A DNA stretch of 64,000 nucleotides from Sorghum bicolor (taxonomy: Eukaryota; Streptophyta; Magnoliopsida; Poales; Poaceae), in assembly GCF_000003195.3 (NCBI RefSeq), contig NC_012872.2, forward strand, positions 21,621,915 to 21,685,914. Direction: 5' to 3'. Positions within the stretch are counted from its first letter, which is position 1; each line of letters opens with the position of its first letter. A model generated the notes under the pieces. It searched no databases. It worked only from the letters and a program-made list of their open reading frames with translations, and was not told the origin of the DNA. The position numbers and the translations under genes were made by a program. This document shows positions 24,354 through 34,670 of the stretch, piece after piece.

Positions 24354-25348
24354 CTACTCGCTATGGTCGCTATCCATGCCGGAACCTTCCTCGTCCTCAT
24401 CTCCACTAGCGGCTGTCTCCATCTCTGGATCCTCATCCATCTCATCCTCAGAGTCTAATTCAGCTGCTCTAGGTAGGTGGTGAGGGCGGAGCTGGTTATG
24501 TAGCTGGTGGATCTCCTCATGCAGGTTCTCATTGTACTCCTCAGCATTAGCTAGCTGCTACTCAAGCTCCAGCTGTCGGACCTTTAGGGTGTCCTCCTTG
24601 TGCCAGGCTTCATTCCTCTGACCAAGCACATGAACTAGCATGCGCTCGCAGTTCCTATGAGTTGTGGTCACCCTGTCCCTCTGCTCTCTCACTGCTAGCA
24701 GATCCTAACTCAGCACACTGTTTGCTGGACTGCCTGGTCCCTCTCTAGAGTCACACGGGCCAACTCCGCCTACAGCCTCTCAACCTTACTGTCAAACTCA
24801 CGATGTAGCTGGCGCTTCTCATCCTAAACTATCACTAGAGACCCAGACAAGCATCCCAAACAGTGCTCTAGACCCCCATAGGTCTTCATCATGGCAAACA
24901 TAGCACTTATAGCTGTACTATTGCTGTGCTGATCCTCATCTGCACTCCTCTCTAGAGCATTCACCTCGGATTGATCCAACACCGAAGTGTAGAGGTCACT
25001 CCGGGGGGAATACCCCAGCGAAGGCGTGGGCTAGCTCCTACGGAAACCTCTCCATGATGTCCCTCAGAACTGCAAAAGCAACCCTGCTGGCACCCTGGAA
25101 AGGTGTGCTGCCTCGGGACTCGTATACCCAGCCGCCCCAGGCGGGGTCACCGCCATTGGGGTCCCATCACCAAGCTGCTCTTGGTTCCAATAGTAGCAAG
25201 GGTTCCCTTCCTTCAGGATACCCCATCGAACTGAGCACCCTCCACAGCAAGGTAGGCATCCCAAACTCTCCTAGGAACTTGCTCTTATGACGCGAGCTCC
25301 TAGGTGCTAACCGATGGACTTACGAGCGGTGAGCCTAGTGCGTGCCAT
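24354..25348 (-). pseudogene. C ORF0: pre-gag ORF with a histone-H3-like N terminus and coiled coil
   Basis: The ORF opens at 25348 with MARTRLTARKSIG. After an in-frame TAG it continues in shifting frames through CYYWNQEQLGDGTP, then FAVLRDIMERFP and AHAFAGVF, then DQHSNSTAISAMFAMMKTYG. It continues through charged segments consistent with a coiled coil, to a very acidic tail (DSEDEMDEDPEMETAASGDE) ending MDSDHSE at a stop (24356-24354). Several frameshifts and stops make it a pseudogene. The first 12 residues after Met match the histone H3 tail at eight positions, with ARKS at the register of H3K9. A splice-acceptor-like TATTCTATTTTCAG precedes the ATG, suggesting a leader intron. I believe related ORFs are common in grass genomes but cannot verify that here. 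Confidence 0.55.
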
Positions 25349-26130
25349 CTGCTGAAAATAGAATACCTTGGGTAAGACTGAGGATTATCTTTTATCATTT
25401 TAATTAAAATTGTGATAGATTTAAATAAGGGGAGGAATTGAGCATTAATATGAAATAAACATGATACATGCATGAAACTTACGATCTCACAAACTTGAAA
25501 TTAGTACTAACCGGTAAATGCGGTGGCACACAACGTTCTCTCGTAACGTAACTAGCGTTCTATGCGAGAACGTGGTTAGCGTACCTGCAGAAAACTCATT
25601 TTAGCCCAACCACAGTATGAACATGCACAACAAGAATTTTAAAACTATGTACCCCACACACATACGTACCGCACCTATGCATATGACGTGCCACTACCCA
25701 CATCATCGCCCTAGTGACGGCATCGCCTCTCTGGACGGAATCACCCAATCATGTGGTACTGTTCCCAGGCACACAAGATATGCGCGCATGGCTCAGTACC
25801 CTAAAACACTTCCCTAGACCGGCAGTGTATCCGATCATGCTCTCACAGAGGCATAGAGAAAATTGATCCATTCATTACAACTCAATTGAATGGCACTCAT
25901 ACTATTACATGCCGTATGAGTGACGAAACAGAAATATGATGCATAACCCCCAAGTCAGTACTTAACTAGCCATCATAGAGTCCTTAACTGGGCATAAAGG
26001 ATATGACCATTGGCACACTGTATAGTTTTCCAAAACTCATTTTAACACCTTGATTACCATTAATAGGCAATTAACTTTCATTAACCAGTTTAAGTTTGCC
26101 TTAGAACGTACTTATGAACAGTAATCCGCT
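25349..26130 (-). other. 5' leader of chromovirus C
   Basis: No convincing ORF is seen. The stretch lies between the primer-binding site and ORF0. It contains the acceptor-like pyrimidine tract next to ORF0, so part of it may be an intron. Confidence 0.4.
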
Positions 26131-26149
26131 GAACCTTGCTCCGATGCCA
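26131..26149 (-). promoter_or_regulatory. Primer-binding site of chromovirus C, Met-tRNA type
   Basis: The minus strand reads TGGCATCGGAGCAAGGTTC, two bases after the 5' LTR. It resembles the usual initiator-Met site TGGTATCAGAGC with two transitions. Confidence 0.75.
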
Positions 26150-26151
26150 GC

Positions 26152-29100
26152 TGTAACAGAACCACCCAAATTATAAGAGATTAAGCCAAATAGTGACCAT
26201 TTGCACAGTCGAACCGTCAAGCTTAAGCCCATATAATCTCGGTAGTCCGTGAAATCTTGAAGGATTTCAAACCACAAATCATAGATATAGCCAAGACCAT
26301 AATAAGTCCAGCGATCACCATTCACAGTTACATTCAGTTCACAACATTCAACGCAGAGTAGCAGATGCATCACAGTTTTAAGATAACACACACTTAGTTT
26401 GATACAGTGCCATAGTTTGATCATTCCCACAACAGCAAAAGAGGAGGTAGAGTGACCATTGCCCTTGGTCTATTCATCATCCATTGCTGGGTACAAACAG
26501 TGAATGCAATACCCATAGTACATCTGACCATCTGCAAAACAACATGGGAATGGAACCCGGAGTATGAGAATGTACTCAGCTAGACTTACCCGTCATAAAC
26601 CAAAATAAAAGACTCTTCAAGGATTATGAAGGCTGTATAGTGGGGTAGCTAGAACCTTTTTGCGCAAACACATTAACCCTCTAGAAGTATATCCTGACAT
26701 CCCCTTTTCTTTTATTTAGCTCAAGTTAGGTATTAATACCTAGCATCTATATTTGCACATGTACTGTTGCAAATAAAATTGTTGTGATATGATAGTACCT
26801 TATCATAGCATTCACAATTCATCACTTATCATAACCCAAGTGCTTCATAGTCCTTACTACGAGGATGAAGCTCAAGTCAAGTGCTCACTATCTAGGAGCG
26901 ATGGTGATTCGAATCAATTTCTAACTAGCTGGTGAGTTTATTCCCCAGACAAACCACACTCACTAATGAAGTGAGCTACATGTCACCATATTACACTATC
27001 CAGGACTAATTCGCGGGTTCAATAGAACCGCCCGTACCCAAAGACCGTTCCGGTGACCGAGGTATCCAAGGTATATCAAGGTTGCGCGCCGCACCCTCAT
27101 TGTTCTCCTCAACTAGCACCAATATAGCGCGTATATCGGGTCGATTCCTGGCCCAAATAGTGTTCAAGCTTCACGGTCGGAACGACATATCCTTCCAGCT
27201 AAGTGTGGGGCATGCGTTCAACATGACAAGAGGGCCGTCAACGATCGGTCCTTAAACGATATAGGCAGGGGCACTATGGTCAACACCACCATAAGACCCT
27301 GCCCGGTCTCAATTTCCTTCCCACACTTGGTTACTTTTCACCATAGCATTGACAGCTACCATTCAGGTATCCACCTCTATCTCGCAGGTGATAGGAAGTC
27401 ACCCGACTCTACCGTGCTAAGCAAGCTAAGAATAGACTCTGAGCCTATCTACATAGGACAAGGTAGATAAACAGGTGGTGATATCAAGGAGTAAATATGC
27501 ATCAACGGTTTCAAGCAACTCCTATCACTTAAATGCAGCATAGTAAAACAATCATGATATAACAATTAAGTTAGCGAGAATAGGGAGACATAGAATGCTC
27601 CGGGGCTTGCCTCTATCAAAGGTGCTAGACATGTGGTCCGTGCACTCCTGCAGATCTCCTTCCAGCTCTGGTCCTTCCGGAAGTTCCTGCTCCTGTGTCT
27701 CTTCCTATTCCCTGGGTCCCACCTCGTTCTCCTGCGAGCGTGTATGATGCATGTATGCTCATGAGTGGAGTGCAGGATGCCTCAGGTGCAATTCTTATGC
27801 TAATTAAGACAAGATGATCATGATATGGTGCATAGATGAAACAAGAAACTATTGCTACAAGGTAGTCAACATCATCCAAGAACATGTAACCAAAGTAAAG
27901 CATCTATTGCATTCTCTTCTACAAGTTATTATTAACCAGCAAGTTATCATGATGCTTCAAAGATACACCAAACACAAATGCACTTTATTCATCTCATGTA
28001 AAACAAGGGTTTAATAAATTACTTATTATTAGGCCTACAAGAGTAGCTTATACTTCTGTGCTTTAGTAAATTCCACAAAAAATACATTAGGTCACTAGTT
28101 ATTTATAAAGCTCATCACCAAATTTTAATAATATTTGGACAAGTAACATGGCCCACACAAACATCACAAGTTTATTCAACATAATTAAGTGTAAATACCG
28201 TACTGGTGCCAAAGTGTCAAACAACATATTTCATATTTTTATAAATTACTTACTATCATAAGAATTGTCCACCAAAATTTCCAAATTAATTGCATGATCC
28301 AATTATTTATTAAAAATCATAAACCATTGCCATGCAAGCATTTAAATCATCATAAATTAATTTATGTAGCAAATATTGTGTCACATATTTTTCCCAGAGA
28401 CCATACATCCTTGCAAAGCTAATAAAACAAGAACCATATTTTTTTGAGTCATATTCTATTTGTTATGCATTTTCCAAATATCAACAAAACATGGACCAAT
28501 TATACTTACATAGAAAAGTTGTACAAACATGACATGCAAAGACACTAGGCTGTAGATCTTGAATTATGGAACACATCAAACTTGATTTCATCATTTTTGG
28601 AGCTGTAGATCTCAAGATATGGATTAATTACCATTTAAACAAATTTCTGGAAAACATTTATAAAACAAAACCGATTCAAAACGCCAAGTGCACCCAAACT
28701 CCATTCCCCAGAGGCGCTGACAGGCGGGACCCGCGGGTCAGCCGATCCCACCCGTCAGACACCCAGAGTATCCGCGGCCGTGGACCGGCCAGGATCTCAC
28801 CGCTGGTGAGGTTTCCGGCGACCCCAAGAGCACCTACGGCTTCCCGAGCGCGAGACGAACCTAGCCATACCCATTGCAGCGTCTATCGTGCACCGGAGCT
28901 AGCTCGTCGTCGAGCATGGCGAATGCGGCGGCACTGCTCACCGTGGTCCGGCCATCTCGGTGCGGTAGAACGCGAACCAAGGATCGCGAAAGGTGTGCGA
29001 AGTCAAGGCGGATCTAATGCGCTTGAAATTGTGGGCGATGGTAGTGAGGAGGGGGAGAACCACGTGACCCGAGAGGTCGCCGGAGCTCCAGCTCACTCCG

Positions 29101-30023
29101 GCGAGCTCTAACGGGCAAGCTAAGCTTACCGAGGGTGGTTGAGCGTGCGCGTGAGGTGGAGGAAGGCGAGGCAGAGTCGCTGGTGGCCGAGGATTCGAAG
29201 GAGGAGGCCGGAGCTGCCAAGGAGGGGAGTTCCGAGCATCGGCGACAATGGTGAGCGGTGGCGCGGCCGCTGCGGCTGTTCGGGCGAGCGAGAGTGATAG
29301 AGGGGGAGTGGATGAGGGCGAATGGAAGAGGAGGGAGAAGTGAGCACGACCGGGGGCTCCTGGCACGCCACGCGGCGGTAGAGCCCTGCCGGCTCGCCAC
29401 GGCGGCACGGTGTGGCCGGCCGTCGCGCATGGACGTGGGCGCGGGGAGGGGGAAGGCGCTCTCGTGCGCTGGGCCGGCTTCGGCCAGCGGGCTAGAAGTG
29501 AGGCCACGGCCTGCTAGGGCCCCCCTTTCCCTTTTCCATTTTTTTGAATTTCTTTTTCCCAAATGTTTTCCAAGCATATTTTGGCTTATTTAAAATCTTT
29601 TCCAAACTTGGCCCCTGAAACAAAAGTTCATCAAAATAAATAGCTCTACAACTTTTGTTTAAGCTAGAACTCCAAATTCCAAATAGAATTTGAAATGCAA
29701 TTCAAAACTAGTTCTAGGTTTTTAAAAAAATTCATTTTGGGGATTTTTGTATAAAATCCATTTCACAAATTCTAGAGCTCCAAAAATTTCACAAAAATAT
29801 TCTTAAATCTTCTAAAACACATTTCAACCTACTTTGGTCATCACAAACATTTTTGAAGCAAGCATACTAATTTATTATATTTAATTCATTTAAATCAATC
29901 ACATAAAATCACAATTTAAATGCTATTATGCTTATGTGATGCTATGCTCATGCTAAGCTTGATGAGAATGCTTATCAGTGAGTTTATGAGACTAAGTGCA
30001 TGCTTAACACCTAGGGTGTTATA
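26152..30023 (-). repeat. 5' LTR of chromovirus C (right copy, 3872 bp)
   Basis: It keeps the canonical TGTAACAG start, and its far end is mutated (TTATA for TTACA). It has the same order of AT-rich and GC-rich blocks as the left copy. No coding capacity is supported. Confidence 0.9.
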
Positions 30024-30028
30024 GGAAC

Positions 30029-31905
30029 ACCAACTCAAAGCTAACGAGACATTGAACGACATCATTGTGCAAAGTAGCAAGTTCATCTGGATTGATTGCC
30101 TTGTGAGAAATTACATAGAAGTACATAACTTTGCGGTGGCTATACGTACATGCGGAGGTAGAATTCCTCTTAGAGCAACAGGAAGCAGTTGCGTCATAAG
30201 CATGTGGCAGTCATGGGACTTCAAGTTTAGAAACTTCTTCTCTTGCACATTAATTATTCTCTTTATATTGGAGGAGAATCTAGATGGGACCTTGATGCTG
30301 TTTAGGCATTCAAACATGCTTTCCTTCTCTTCAATGCTCAGAGCATAGCTAGCAGGGCTTAAGTACTGGCGCCCATCATCTGTCTTCTTCAGATGCAGGT
30401 TGCCTCATTCTTTCATTTCATGCATGTCTTGTCGTGGTTCAAGTGAATCCTTAGGTTTCCCATAGACACTCAAGAATCCAGGAAGATTCACACAGAGATT
30501 TTTTATCACGTGCATCACATCGATCGCGTGGCACACCTCTAGGACATGCCAGTAGGGTAGCTCCCAAAATATGGACTTCTTCTTCCACATGGCTGCATGT
30601 CCCTGAGCGACTTTGGGAATAGGTTCGCTGCCCCGTCCCTTACCAAATACTACTTTCGTATCCTTCACCATTTCGAGTATATCATCCCCGGTTCGGTTAC
30701 GAGGCTGAGTCCGGTGGTCTACCTTGCCATTAAAATGTTTGCCTTTCTTTCTTACTGGGTGGCCCATAGGAAGAAACAGACAGCGGCCAATGTACAAGAC
30801 CTTTCGACATTTTTCGAAAATATACTATCAAGGTCTTCGAAATAGTGTGTGCATGCATTGTATCACTTGTTTGTCTGGCCTGAAAGATTACATAGAGTAG
30901 GCCAGTCGTTAATTGTGACAAACAACAATGTTCGCAAGTCAAAGTGTTCCTCTTTGTACTCGTCCCACATGTGTACACCTGGCTTGCTCCATTGAAGAAG
31001 AAGTTCCTCAACTAATGGCCTCAGGTAGACATCGATGTCATTGCCAGGTTGCTTCGACCCTAGGATGAGCACATGCATCATAATGAACTTCTACTTCATG
31101 CATAACCATGGAGGAATGTTGTAGATGCAGATAGTGACTAGCCAAGTGCTATGACTGCTGCTCTGCTCCCCGAAAGGATTAAAATCATCCGTACATAAAG
31201 CGAACCTCAAGTTTCTAGCCTCATCTGCAAACTCTGAGAATTCTCTATCTATCACTCTCCACTGGGATCCATATTGTCTACCTTACGGTGTTCTTTATGC
31301 CACCGCAAGAACTGTGCATTGTCTTTATTTCTGAACAAATGTTTCAAGTGTGGAATTATAGGAGCATACCACATAACCTTGGCAAGGGTTTTCTTCCAGC
31401 TAGGACGTTCTTACCCTCTACGTCGCTATGATCATCTCGCCTGATCTTATACCGTGATGCTTTGCATACCGAGCATGCATCCGAATTCTCGTATTCCTCA
31501 GCATGGTATAGGATGCAGTCATTAGGACATGCATGTATCTTCTAGATTTCTAATCCCAAAGGGCAGACAACCTGCTTGGCTTCGTACATAGTGGTGGGCA
31601 TTTCATTTGCCCTCGGAAGCATCTTTTTCATGATCTTCAATAACTGCCCAAATGACATGTCAGATGCACCATTCTTTGCCTTCCTTTGAAGCAGTTGCAG
31701 TCGGATATAGCAATTTCCTTTGATCCTCTAGCATGCGCTCGAACTTGGCCTTCTCCTTCTTACTTTCACAATCTCTTTGTGCATCACGAATGGCATCACC
31801 AAGACCATCAACATCAACTGCCACATCTTCTACCGCTGCCGCATCCTCTTCATCATCTCCCCCACTACATCATCACCGAAGGCACCATGCTGAGCAATAA
31901 TATCG
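30029..31905 (-). pseudogene. CACTA transposase, tnp2 catalytic region
   Basis: Minus-strand segments show EHFDLRTLLFVTINDWPTL (about 30960), the zinc-like DACSVCKASRYKI (about 31460) and FWELPYWHVLEVCHAIDVMH followed by VIKNLCVNL (about 30560-30500), all typical of the plant tnp2 transposase family. Stop codons and frame changes interrupt it. It is cut at 31905 by element F and at 30029 by chromovirus C; the N-terminal part is at 51664 and the C-terminal part at 6532. Confidence 0.85.
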
Positions 31906-31910
31906 GCGTG

Positions 31911-33078
31911 TGTTGACGGTCCTTAATGCTCACAATTAACCATCAACTAATCATGGAAAAGGATCCAAATGCAACCAACACCTAGACTTAGGGTTGTATC
32001 TGACAGAATTCCAAGAGTTTTGGTGTTTGTCTATTTCTACAGGGGGTTATCAGAAAATATGAAAGAAAGGCCCACACGTCGGGTTTACATAGAGATATTA
32101 ATGTGCCGCACAATTTTCTATCATCTAGAAGACTCCAGAAGCCACGGGACCGAACGGGAAGGCAATCGGTCTCGGAGGCAAGGCGCCCGCCCTACTCTCC
32201 TGGGCGCCCGCCCAGCAACAGTGCCCAATCAGGACACGTTTCGCGGATTATGCTCCACCGACCTAATACTTCAAGGAAAACCACACGATCAATGTCCGAC
32301 GGCCCAAATTCACTTGAAGGGACTATAAAACCAGACCCCCTGGCCCCTGGAGATCATACCTCTTCTAGAGAATCAAAGTTAGGGTTTCAATTCTTCATCC
32401 AAGTAGACAGGATCCCTCTAGTTCTTCTAGTTCTACCTCTAGTTCATCTAGATCTAGTTCTAGTTCATCTAGTTCTAGTTCTAGTTCCTCTAGTTCTAGT
32501 TCTAGTTAGTTCTAGTTGTAATCTAGAAAATAGGGAGAGAGAAGAGGAGAGCGGAGGAGGAGCCGGATCTGTCAGATCTTCCTCAACATTGTACTTTTGC
32601 AGCAACTGGTTTGTTCTTCATCGTTCTCCAGGTTCTTCAATTCATAATTCCTGAGTTCTCTAATTACTTTTATTTACATTCAAGTTATTTATTGGATTCC
32701 CGCTTGCATCAAGTGCTCTAGTCTTTATAACGCTAGAGTAGTAATTAATAGATTAGACGTGGTGTTTAGTCTTGCGATTACCTAGAATTGCACCCAATCC
32801 TGCGGATTGTTGTGGTAGCCTTAGGGTAGTGACAGCCCTAACGGTCGACGTATTCCACCACGTTCGGATCGGTGTTTGTAGGACCGTAGTCAGACCTTCC
32901 TAGCCCCCTTCTCATCTCTTTCTGTGGTTAGTGCTCTGATGTCCCGATATAGATAATCTTGAAGTAATTCTTGATTCTTAGATCAACTAGAGAACTCTCA
33001 GGAAACTTCCTCTCTTCCCATAAAAAATAATTATATAGTTATCCTTGGGCGATCTTGGATCTTAATTAGTACACTCAC
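31911..33078 (+). repeat. 5' LTR of element F, first part
   Basis: It begins TGTTGACGG. It carries the motif pair GGCGCCCGCCC (32182) and GGGCGCCCGCCC (32202), a TATA box (TATAAAA at 32324) and a CTAGTT-type repeat (about 32412-32517). It is interrupted by element E at the CTCAC target and resumes at 45063. Confidence 0.92.
32412..32517 (+). repeat. CTAGTT/TCTAGTTC minisatellite in the F LTR
   Basis: Short units of CTAGTTCTAGTTC and CTAGTTCATCTAG type are repeated over about 105 bp downstream of the TATA box, in the presumed transcribed leader. The other LTR has the same array at about 50641-50746. Confidence 0.8.
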
Positions 33079-33538
33079 TGTCGACGAAAGCTAGTCGGCA
33101 GTCTACCTTGGGGTATACCCACGGAAGTAGTTTATCGGTAGACGGTGCGCAAACTACGAACTTGATGGTGACGCAAGACACGGACAAGCTTTTTATCCAG
33201 GTTCGGCCGCCGAGTTGGCGTAATACCTACGTCCTGCATCTGGTTGTATTGATTTGTGTTGAGAGAATATCCCGTCCTAGGGGGGTCCCTTGCCTCTCCT
33301 TATATAGTCCGGAGGGCAGGGTTACAGATCTGGAAACTAATCCTAGTCGGTTACAATTGCCATAGATAGTCCGATATCAATTCCTATTCTAACCGACTAG
33401 AATCCTGCTTGATCTCCACGCCTTGTTTCCTTGCGTGAAACTCCAAGCTGTCGGATCAAACTTTGAGCTTGTCTCGTAATGGGCCAAGCCTCCTGGCCCA
33501 AGTCTAGCCGTAAGGGTATAGGGTTCTATACCCCCACA
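33079..33538 (-). repeat. 3' LTR of element E (460 bp)
   Basis: The termini are TGTCGACG and CCCCCACA. By eye it differs from the 5' LTR by 12 substitutions and one 1-bp indel. It contains the promoter-like CTTATATAGTCC (about 33298). Confidence 0.93.
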
Positions 33539-34670
33539 GCTAGTCCCCGAGCACCATGTATTGTGATGTAACACGCCGTCTTGAGCTTCTTCGATCAGTG
33601 AAGCTTGACGTCTTCAGTAAACAAAAAGGTTGCCCAAACAGTTGCAACGGTACTTTGACCAACTCAAAAGACAATTGATCAACATTGACATCGAAGAAGC
33701 TGGTTGTTCGAAGAATGCATGGTGCTCTAAACTAAAAAAGATTTATTTCCTGGTGAAGTGTGCCCACTTTACTTTTAAGAAAAGTATAAACCTAAAAAAA
33801 GCAAGCATATTCACCGCAAGGTGAAGTGTGCCCACTTAGTCCCCGAGCCTGGTAGTAGGTGACGTAGGTACGTGGTGCCAGGGTCAAAAGAAAAGTCCTC
33901 AAAGAAATTCTGTAACTGAGATGCATCGCCAGATGCATCGTACCGATGTAGTCCCCGAGCTTGCTGGAAGGCGAAGTATGAGCCTTGTAGCAAGGTATAA
34001 AAAATTAAATTTACCAGTCCGTCTGCAATTGAATAGATTGATCGACCAGTCCCCGGCTGTACAACAGTATAACCACCAGGACCCAAGTACCAATTGCGCT
34101 CCTTAGAATTCTGCGTTGCTATGCTGGACGACCAGTCCCCGAGCATGAAGCGCTTAGCGGTCGGTGCGATATTTTGAAGTTCCGAACCGATAGACTGGGC
34201 GACCAGTCCCCGAGCATCATGTGCTCGGTGGTCGGTACAGTCTTTGAAGTTCCGAGCCGATAGACTGGGTGACCAGTCCCCAAGCATCAAGTGCTCGGTG
34301 GTCGGTACAGTCTTTGAAGTTCCGAGCCGATAGACTGGGCGACCAGTCCCCGAGCATCAAGTGCTCGGTGGTCGGTACAGTCCCCGGATTGTTGACTCCC
34401 TACCAGTTTTGTCTGGTTGTTTTGAAAATTTTCCACACAAAGAGTTGACGTGACGAGACCTTCTGACGGGATGTCAGATGGATGCATGAAATGTTGCGCC
34501 TGGCAACTGTACAGCCGCCCTTTGCGCGGTTTGAGAAAAGGAAACCATCAATTTGTACGAAAGCTTCGCCGCATTAATAGTCAATAATCATTGATAACCG
34601 GAACAGCGCGTCCGTCGTATGGCCCGCCCGCTTCCCGAGAATGCGGGAAGTGGGAGGGGTGAAGTTGCGG
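33539..34670. other. Element E noncoding region between 3' LTR and antisense gene
   Basis: It is rich in AGTCCCCGAGC motifs. It includes a tandem repeat of about 70 bp with units starting at 34131, 34202, 34272 and 34342, the last one partial. No ORF is supported. It may serve as the upstream regulatory region of the antisense gene. Confidence 0.55.
34131..34388. repeat. 70-bp tandem repeat in element E
   Basis: There are three full units and one partial unit of about 70-71 bp. Each starts ACCAGTCCCCGAGCAT (one copy CCAAG) and ends with CGATAGACTGGG. The middle units are nearly identical. Confidence 0.85.

Larger units (their letters stand above)
6533..30028 (-). mobile_element. Chromovirus C (Ty3/gypsy, Tekay/Del-like), with element B nested inside
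   Basis: It has two LTRs of about 3.9 kb flanked by the TSD GGAAC (6533-6537 and 30024-30028). The termini are TGTAACA...TGTTACA, with the left copy's first bases mutated to TA and the right copy's last bases to TA. The primer-binding site (26131-26149, minus strand) resembles initiator Met tRNA, and the polypurine tract lies at 10450-10467. Coding order on the minus strand is ORF0, gag, CCHC knuckle, protease, RT, RNase H, integrase, chromodomain. Large LTRs plus a chromodomain suggest the Tekay/Del clade. All reading frames are decayed, and the LTRs differ by many substitutions and several indels of 30-50 bp, so this is an old insertion. Confidence 0.9.

Noticed and set aside
25307..25348. 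A captured genuine histone H3 gene
   Set aside because: Similarity ends after about 12 residues; the following sequence is unlike the H3 fold and belongs to the ORF0 coiled-coil protein.
34131..34388. CRISPR-like array
   Set aside because: The repeats are contiguous 70-bp tandem units with no unique spacers, in eukaryotic retrotransposon DNA.
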